This document shows positions 58,435 through 64,000 of a DNA stretch of 64,000 nucleotides, in pieces. Under the pieces are notes generated by a model, which saw nothing but the letters and a program-made list of their open reading frames with translations, searched no databases and was not told the origin of the DNA. Position 1 is the first letter of the stretch, and each line of letters starts with the position of its first letter. The stretch spans positions 124,001 to 188,000 of the forward strand of contig JACKIV010000003.1 of the NCBI GenBank assembly GCA_020638285.1, written 5' to 3'. A program made the translations under genes and the position numbers. The stretch comes from Rhodospirillales bacterium. GTDB taxonomy: Bacteria; Pseudomonadota; Alphaproteobacteria; Micavibrionales; Micavibrionaceae.

Positions 58435-61084
58435 TATTCGGGCCTTTCTTTGGGACGCCATGGAATGGAGGGTTCTGAAAAATCCGAAGTTCTTGATTCC
58501 TGCTCTGGTCATTGCGATTTTCAGTGTGGCGACGCTTAGCTCCACCATCCGTTTTCTGGATGCGGAGGAAGGGCTCTTTTCCTACGGGTTGGAACAAAGA
58601 CTTTCGGTTAGCGAACTGGAAGACCATTTCCATGATTTTGAAGAATCCATTCTTTTGTACGTCAGCGGGCACGAAAGCGTGACCCGGGCCGATGTTCTGA
58701 AAAAAATGAAGCATTTCCAGAATGAGATAAAAGTTTTTTCACAAGCCAACTGGAGGAAAGAACGGGTCCCCGCAATTCTTCCGAGCCTTGATTCTCTGGG
58801 TGATCTATTTGTTTCCATAGAAACGTATATGGAGGATGGGCGCTTTTTTGAGGATAGAAAAATTTCCCGTCCTTTGGGACAGGCTTTCGTGGCGGCTCAT
58901 GAGGCCATCGAAGCTCTTGATTCGGAAAGCTTTCTGGGAAACAACGAGATTGGGACATACAAAGATCGACAATGGCAGCGCACGAAGATCTTCTGGTCTG
59001 TGCTGTTTATGGGACTGTCCGGGTTTGTCCTGATCGGTGTTCTGGTGGATCGTCTGGCCAGTCTGGAGCGGATGGATCAGGAGCGGCGCAGGGCTGTGGC
59101 CGAAGAAGCGCGTCGCGCCGCCGCCATGGACGAGGCCTTCGAGGGGATGGTTTTGAGTGATTCCGAGGGTAATATTGTCTATGCAAATACGGCGGCCCTG
59201 CGTCTTTCCAGCTATGCCGCAGCCGATGTCGTCGGGTCGTCCTGGAGGATGCTGTTTTCCAATGACCAGGCCAAACGGTTTCAGGGTGATATCCTCCCCC
59301 GTCTGGAGACGGAGGAGCGATGGTCGGGAAGCGCGTATGGCGCCCGCAAGGACGGGCATATTTTCCCTATAGATATTTCCGTGGCTCTTCTGCCGGATGG
59401 GGGGCATATCTGGGTCATGCGGGATTTGTCCCGCCAGATTGAGTCCGAGCGAGTGTCCCAGCGTCGTCAGGCAGCGATTGAGGCAGCAGGCGATGGAATC
59501 GGGATCATCGGGCCGGATGGGACGTTGTCTTATATGAACGGCGCCATGAGAAAAGTTTATGGAATATCAGAGGAAGAGGAATTCAAATACGCCGGGAAGG
59601 GGTGGGATGCCCTTTATGACGGAAGCGATCTTGAGCGGATGACCGGTACGGTTCTGCCTGTCGTTTTGCGAACCGGGTATTGGAGTGGAGAGTTGGACAT
59701 CGCCCGGCGCGACGGCAGAAGAATCTGGGTCGAGATGAGCCTGACTCGTCTTCCCGATGGAGGAATTGTCCATACGATCCGGGATATTTCCGATCGTAAA
59801 AGGGAAGAAAGGGAAAAGGAAGAACTGCAGGCCCAGTTCCACCAGGCCCAGAAAATGGAAGCGGTCGGGCGTCTGGCGGGCGGAATTGCCCACGATTTCA
59901 ATAATATTCTTGCGGCCATCATGGGATACGCCGAGTTTCTGGAAGAAGATCTCGGGAGCGATCCGGAAAAGAAAAAATTCGCCGAAGGGATTCTTCGGGC
60001 CGGTGGGCAGGCGCGCGGGTTGATAGACCAGCTTTTGTCCTTTTCGCGCCGTAAGGAGACAAGCCGTACAACGCTCAATATTGCCGAGGTTGTCAAGGAG
60101 ACGGTTTCCCTGCTGCGGGCCAGTTTGCCGCGCACGATTTCCGTGGAGACGGATGTGGTGGATTCCGGTGCGCTGGTCTATGCGAATCCCACGCAGATTG
60201 CTCAGGCTGTTATGAATTTGTGCGTCAACGCTCGCGATGCGATGGAAGACGCGCACGGAACGCTGACTGTCGGGCTTGAGATTGTGGATTCGGACTCGGA
60301 TCTGTATGAGGATATGCTGGCCGATGATTTTCCGGAATCTGATTTTGTGCCGCCCATGCGCATTCAGGATGTCGAGCCAAATCACTGTTGTCTGGAATTC
60401 GGTGTTCTGGTCCGCGGGCGGCGATATGTGCGCTTGAGCGTTGCGGATTCAGGACACGGGATGAGCCGGACCATTATGGAGCATATCTTTGAGCCATTCT
60501 TTACAACAAAAGACGTGGACAAGGGGACGGGGCTTGGTCTGGCCAATGTTCACGGCGTCGTGATGGCGCATCAGGGCGCCTTGATCGTGGACAGCGTGAT
60601 CGGCGAAGGGACCTGTTTTGAAATCTTTTTTCCTCTGGCGGAAGACCAGCTGGACGACATTCCGGCGGTCGAGGGCTATGGAGAATCGCAAACGCTTGTG
60701 CTCACAGGCCGCGTTCTGCTCGTCGAGGATCAGGCGCAGGTCCGGGAAATGATGAGCGTTCTCTTGCGGCGTCTGGGCTACGAGGTGCACACTTGTGAAT
60801 CCGGGATGGATGCTCTGGCTCGCCTGCGACAGTTTCCAGAAGGATATGATCTGGTGGTCACGGACCACAACATGCCGAAAATGACGGGGCTGGAACTGGC
60901 CGACCAGAGTCATTTCGAATTTCCATGGTTGCCTTTTATTCTGGTCACGGGGTATTCCAAGGAAAGTCTGGATAGCGAGCCGGATGATCATCCCTCTGTC
61001 AAGGCCATTTTGCGCAAGCCCGTGGACCGTGAGGCTCTTGCCGCTGCCATCCGGGGTGTTCTGTCTGCCCGTGATGCGGTCTGA
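58412..61084 (+). CDS. hybrid sensor histidine kinase with two PAS domains
   Basis: About 890 residues: a membrane helix (about 28-49), a periplasmic sensor loop of some 150 residues, a second helix (about 190-212), a short coiled linker, PAS 1 (about 235-345), PAS 2 (about 352-470), a HisKA domain with the phospho-His in RLAGGIAHDFNNILA, the HATPase domain (NPTQIAQAVMNLCVNARDAM, VADSGHGMS, FFTTKDVDKGTGLGLANV) and a C-terminal receiver with Asp in LVVTDHNMPKMTG. The start is uncertain: TTG 58412 and TTG 58418 overlap the upstream gene, and ATG 58460 is the first ATG. The C-terminal receiver suggests a phosphorelay or feedback control. Confidence 0.94.
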   Translation: MVLQRLRDIRAFLWDAMEWRVLKNPKFLIPALVIAIFSVATLSSTIRFLDAEEGLFSYGLEQRLSVSELEDHFHDFEESILLYVSGHESVTRADVLKKMKHFQNEIKVFSQANWRKERVPAILPSLDSLGDLFVSIETYMEDGRFFEDRKISRPLGQAFVAAHEAIEALDSESFLGNNEIGTYKDRQWQRTKIFWSVLFMGLSGFVLIGVLVDRLASLERMDQERRRAVAEEARRAAAMDEAFEGMVLSDSEGNIVYANTAALRLSSYAAADVVGSSWRMLFSNDQAKRFQGDILPRLETEERWSGSAYGARKDGHIFPIDISVALLPDGGHIWVMRDLSRQIESERVSQRRQAAIEAAGDGIGIIGPDGTLSYMNGAMRKVYGISEEEEFKYAGKGWDALYDGSDLERMTGTVLPVVLRTGYWSGELDIARRDGRRIWVEMSLTRLPDGGIVHTIRDISDRKREEREKEELQAQFHQAQKMEAVGRLAGGIAHDFNNILAAIMGYAEFLEEDLGSDPEKKKFAEGILRAGGQARGLIDQLLSFSRRKETSRTTLNIAEVVKETVSLLRASLPRTISVETDVVDSGALVYANPTQIAQAVMNLCVNARDAMEDAHGTLTVGLEIVDSDSDLYEDMLADDFPESDFVPPMRIQDVEPNHCCLEFGVLVRGRRYVRLSVADSGHGMSRTIMEHIFEPFFTTKDVDKGTGLGLANVHGVVMAHQGALIVDSVIGEGTCFEIFFPLAEDQLDDIPAVEGYGESQTLVLTGRVLLVEDQAQVREMMSVLLRRLGYEVHTCESGMDALARLRQFPEGYDLVVTDHNMPKMTGLELADQSHFEFPWLPFILVTGYSKESLDSEPDDHPSVKAILRKPVDREALAAAIRGVLSARDAV

Positions 61085-61167
61085 GAAAAAGGAAGCGCTT
61101 TAAACATTTTTACAACACCCAGGACGCAACCACAGGAGGAGAAAGAAACCGGGGAATGACGGTGAAA

Positions 61168-61242
61168 TGGTGGGCGCGGCAGGGATTGAACCTGCGACCC
61201 CTCCCGTGTGAAGGGAGTGCTCTCCCGCTGAGCTACGCGCCC
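61168..61242 (-). tRNA. tRNA-Val (anticodon CAC)
   Basis: The reverse strand folds as a full cloverleaf: acceptor GGGCGCG/CGCGCCC, D-arm GCTC..GAGC, anticodon stem CTCCC/GGGAG with loop TTCACAC (anticodon CAC), T-arm GCAGG-TTCAATC-CCTGC, discriminator A and a genomically encoded CCA (reverse complement of TGG at 61168-61170). It reads GUG codons. Isolated, between the hybrid kinase and the PEP-CTERM-like gene. Confidence 0.95.
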
Positions 61243-61372
61243 GATGCCTCGTTTCCGGGGAAAACAATGCGCCAAGCAACGGCACTATACACAGCTTCGG
61301 GCAATCCTCAAGCCCTTGTCGTTCATTTTTGCCATAATGTTTGAAAAAGCGGGGGGTGTCCTGCCTCTTTTG

Positions 61373-61401
61373 TTGACATATTGCTCTTATTAACATATAT
61401 T
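61373..61401 (+). promoter_or_regulatory. strong sigma-70 promoter of the PEP-CTERM-like gene
   Basis: TTGACA at 61373-61378 (perfect), a 17-base spacer and TATATT at 61396-61401 (5 of 6). The predicted start is near 61408, 30 bases before the ATG, with AGAGGGAG as ribosome site. It is the best promoter match in the window. Confidence 0.75.
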
Positions 61402-61437
61402 CCGACAAGTATAAAAGATAAAGAGGGAGTTAAAACC

Positions 61438-63081
61438 ATGGGACAGGGACCGGAAATCAGGCATATTTCACTTCCTTTCAAAGGAAAGGAGTCTCGCTTT
61501 GAGATTGCTGGTACACGGGCTGTCTCTTTGGGGGAGGGCCGCACCCCGCGAACGATTTTTGTTCTGGCGGAGACCGGCTCGAATCCCCCGGCTTTCAGAA
61601 TGCCCGACCGTGACATCGTTCAGATCGCGCGCCTGATTGCGGAGCCTCCGGGAGAAAAACTGGCGTCTCATACCGGGAATGAAAAAGCCAGTCTGAGAAA
61701 AGAATATACCCCGCGTGTTCGTGCCGGAGTTGCTTTTATCAAGAATCAGGGGATTAGTATCGCCTATAACCGGAAAGACAGATCCGTGTATATCTTTCCC
61801 GGAGATGCTCGCCCCTCTGTTCTTACGACTGCGAAGAAAGTCGGGATCGGGCTTGCTGGCCTTGCTGTCGCAGCCGGAATCGGTCTGAATGTCGTCATGG
61901 ATGAGTCAAACGGCCAGAATGGTCCGATTGTTCCCAAATATTCCTACAAGGATCTGTTCAAAAAAGATTCACCTGCGCCTGCGCGTGTGGCCTCTTCCTC
62001 CGCAGAAAGCCAGACTCCGGAGGCATCGGATGCGCCACTGCCTGCGCCGCCTCGTCCTGTTGACGATGTGGCACCGGGCGTTTTTGTAAATCCGGCGACG
62101 GGTGACGAGCATGGCTCTCGTTTTGCTGCGTTGAAAGACGTCCGGATGGATTGCGCGGCTGCGACGGTTGACGGTGTTGGCAATATGGCTTTGCTCAGCC
62201 CCCATGTACAAGTCCAGACAGATCCGAAGTCAAAGGGCACAAAACCTTTGATCGGAATGCCCTATAAAGACGTTGAAACCCTCTTTAAGGACAATGCGCA
62301 GGTTGTTGTCAAGGATCCGGATTCCGGTGCGCTGAAATCCGTCTATGTTGCCTATATCCCGTCTCTGGAGCGCATGGAGGCGTTTCTGAGTGGCTTGAAG
62401 CTTGGCCCGAAAGATATCAAATGGGGCCAGACGACCACAAATCCGGCTTCTGTTGCCGCAGCTCAAAAATTCATGACGATGCTCACTTGCGGGGAAAGGA
62501 TTGTGGACTCCCGGATTGTTGATAATACGGAAAAGCTAGGGCAGGAAAAGGGCGGCGTTTACCCGCCCGGATACGCCTTGACCGATATTTCTCTGGCCAC
62601 AAGAACGCCCTATGCAAATAAAGTCATCCGTGGCGCTGAACTGCAGGACAATCAGGACCAGCAGGTTTATGTGCGTGTTGTCTTGCGCGATGTGACGGAT
62701 GAAAAAACGGGCGAGGTCAAGCCTTCCCTGTGGATTGGCCACACGGCGGCGCCGGAGAAATATGAAGACCATCTGACCGATTCATACCTAGGAAAGGCTT
62801 TGAAGGTCGCGCGCGAGGACGGGAATTTCTCTGCCGATCACGGAAAAGGCGCCATAGAAGCCCCTCACCCTGTTGCGACGGCCATCATGGTCAGCCGTCC
62901 GCCGCAAAGCAAACCAAATCATCCATATTATGAAACCACAACCATTCCGGAACCGGGAAGTCTGTCTCTGCTTGCCTTTGGGCTGGCAGCCTTGGGCGGC
63001 ACAGCTCTTCGGCGCAGATCCCAGAGCAGACCTGAGGAGAGTCCTTCAGCCGATCCCAAAGGGCCAGATCTGACGCTCTGA
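61438..63081 (+). CDS. PEP-CTERM-like protein with a cytoplasmic N-terminal domain
   Basis: 547 residues from ATG 61438. The first 130 are soluble with no signal peptide. A membrane helix follows (about 134-153, KKVGIGLAGLAVAAGIGLNV), then a Pro-rich linker and a large domain with several Cys (MDCAAATVDG, TCGERIV). Near the end, residues 504-527 form a PEP-CTERM motif: PEPGS, a hydrophobic helix and RRR. Such tails are processed by exosortase, but normally follow a Sec signal and end within a few residues of the arginines; here a 20-residue extension follows. No exosortase is in the window. So the topology is unusual, and chance resemblance to PEP-CTERM remains possible. Confidence 0.72.
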   Translation: MGQGPEIRHISLPFKGKESRFEIAGTRAVSLGEGRTPRTIFVLAETGSNPPAFRMPDRDIVQIARLIAEPPGEKLASHTGNEKASLRKEYTPRVRAGVAFIKNQGISIAYNRKDRSVYIFPGDARPSVLTTAKKVGIGLAGLAVAAGIGLNVVMDESNGQNGPIVPKYSYKDLFKKDSPAPARVASSSAESQTPEASDAPLPAPPRPVDDVAPGVFVNPATGDEHGSRFAALKDVRMDCAAATVDGVGNMALLSPHVQVQTDPKSKGTKPLIGMPYKDVETLFKDNAQVVVKDPDSGALKSVYVAYIPSLERMEAFLSGLKLGPKDIKWGQTTTNPASVAAAQKFMTMLTCGERIVDSRIVDNTEKLGQEKGGVYPPGYALTDISLATRTPYANKVIRGAELQDNQDQQVYVRVVLRDVTDEKTGEVKPSLWIGHTAAPEKYEDHLTDSYLGKALKVAREDGNFSADHGKGAIEAPHPVATAIMVSRPPQSKPNHPYYETTTIPEPGSLSLLAFGLAALGGTALRRRSQSRPEESPSADPKGPDLTL

Positions 63082-63160
63082 GAGAAAATTTCCTCTTGGG
63101 TCAGGCATAAGATTCGTGCTATCCGGGCCGGAAGTTTCTTCCTGAACGTGAGGATGCGCC

Positions 63161-63994
63161 GTGGATTTTTCTGTTTTTCCTGAAAATCTGCCGGATTCCT
63201 GGCCCGCTTTTCTCCTCATGCCCGGCGTGATTGGAGGGCTGGCAGGGCTTTTGGCCGGACTTCTGGGCGTGGGTGGCGGAATTATTCTGGTTCCCGGTTT
63301 TTATGCCTTGCTCAAGGCTGCCGGATATCCCGTTCCTGATTTGATGCACGTGGCTATTGCCACCTCTCTTGCTACCATTATTCCTACCGGCCTGTCGTCG
63401 GCTCTGGCCCATCGGCGGCGGGATTGTGTGCGGGTGGATGTGCTTCGAGGCATGGGGTTTGGAATCGTTCTTGGTGCCTTTGCGGGATCGATTGCGGCGA
63501 CGATGATTTCGGGTGGACTGCTCCGGGTCATTTTTGGCGGGGTTCTTGTGATTTTATCGGGGTTTCTGGCTCTAAGCGACCGCCTTGCCTGTGCGCCCCG
63601 TCCTTTGCTCGGGCGCGCGACATTAACGGGCGTGGGGCTGTTTACCGGGCTTTTGTCCAGTCTTTTGGGGATCGGCGGGGCGACTTTTACGGTTCCCCTT
63701 CTGTCTCTTCTGGGTGTTTCATTGCGTCATGCCATCGGGACGGCTTCTGCCGTTGGTGTTCTGATTGCCATTCCGGCTTGCGCGGGATTCATCGCAGGCG
63801 GGAACAGCGCAGAGATTTCGGTTCCATTTACCCTTGGTTATGTCTTTATTCCAGGGTTTTTGCTTGCCGCACCGGCCAGCATCCTGATGGCTCCGGCAGG
63901 GGCGCGGCTGGCCCACAGCCTTCCTGTGCGGACCTTGCGGGTGTTTTTTGCGCTGTTTATGGCCGTGGTGGGCCTGCGGATGCTGGTGGAGTAG
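63161..63994 (+). CDS. TauE/SafE-family membrane transporter
   Basis: 277 residues with about eight membrane helices in two repeats, each opening with the family's Gly-rich motif (AGLLAGLLGVGGGIILVPGF and TGLLSSLLGIGGATFTVPLL) followed by HVAIATSLATI or HAIGTASAVGV. TauE/SafE proteins export organosulfonates or sulfite and related anions; the substrate cannot be told from sequence. Start GTG 63161 lies 7 bases after GAGGA; no upstream ATG fits. The stop is 6 bases from the window edge, so the coding region is complete. Confidence 0.93.
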   Translation: MDFSVFPENLPDSWPAFLLMPGVIGGLAGLLAGLLGVGGGIILVPGFYALLKAAGYPVPDLMHVAIATSLATIIPTGLSSALAHRRRDCVRVDVLRGMGFGIVLGAFAGSIAATMISGGLLRVIFGGVLVILSGFLALSDRLACAPRPLLGRATLTGVGLFTGLLSSLLGIGGATFTVPLLSLLGVSLRHAIGTASAVGVLIAIPACAGFIAGGNSAEISVPFTLGYVFIPGFLLAAPASILMAPAGARLAHSLPVRTLRVFFALFMAVVGLRMLVE

Positions 63995-64000
63995 ATCTCA

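Overview
The window reads as chromosomal DNA of a Gram-negative alphaproteobacterium. The evidence is gene content and order: ihfA followed by a MerR-type regulator, cmk-rpsA-ihfB-lapA-pyrF-trpF, a J-domain gene before cobS, dgt divergent from erpA, PhaR facing a PHA-synthase-like gene, a SapC-family protein, an LPS-export LptD, and a large TipN/GPR-like polarity coiled coil. I cannot name the genus; a Rhodospirillales- or Micavibrio-like lineage fits, but this is inference. I see no prophage, insertion sequence, CRISPR array or rRNA. One tRNA, Val(CAC), is present.

Layout. 1-3.6 kb (minus): sdhB, lptD and a truncated coiled-coil membrane protein. 3.8-9.8 kb (plus): ihfA, merR-like, an ornithine-lipid pair (olsB/olsA-like), then two pairs of tandem paralogous secreted proteins of unknown function. 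9.8-15.8 kb (minus): metG, a small secreted protein, holB, cobS, a J-domain protein and a sapC-like gene. 16-19.7 kb (plus): dprA and topA. 19.7-24.7 kb: an LD-carboxypeptidase with an unknown zinc-finger-like protein, prfC, a small secreted protein and recO. 24.7-30.7 kb: an alginate-type polysaccharide locus (algX-like, algJ-like, algD, a 120-residue unknown, alg8). 30.7-32.6 kb: phaR and a phaC-like gene, divergent. 32.7-39.2 kb: a YhdP/AsmA-like giant, a divergent polysaccharide deacetylase, a CobD/CbiB-related membrane protein and a CYTH-like protein. 39.2-47.5 kb: HIT, dgt, erpA, a RimK-like ligase and the cmk-to-trpF housekeeping run. 47.5-53.4 kb: lon, a 48-codon secreted ORF, fcl, gmd and a glycerophosphodiesterase. 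53.5-61.1 kb: the polarity coiled coil and a NarL-type regulator with a hybrid histidine kinase. 61.2-64 kb: tRNA-Val, a PEP-CTERM-like protein and a TauE/SafE transporter.

How they fit together. Many genes concern the envelope and surface: LptD, ornithine-lipid enzymes, a YhdP-like lipid-transport protein, alginate-type polymer synthesis and O-acetylation, GDP-fucose synthesis and a PEP-CTERM-like protein. AlgD and Gmd would both draw on GDP-mannose. The most unusual parts are the stripped-down alginate-type locus, the paired unknown secreted proteins at 6.5-9.8 kb, the PEP-CTERM protein with a cytoplasmic N-terminus, and an sdhB uncoupled from the rest of its operon but joined to lptD. No single undescribed system is proven; these are the best candidates.
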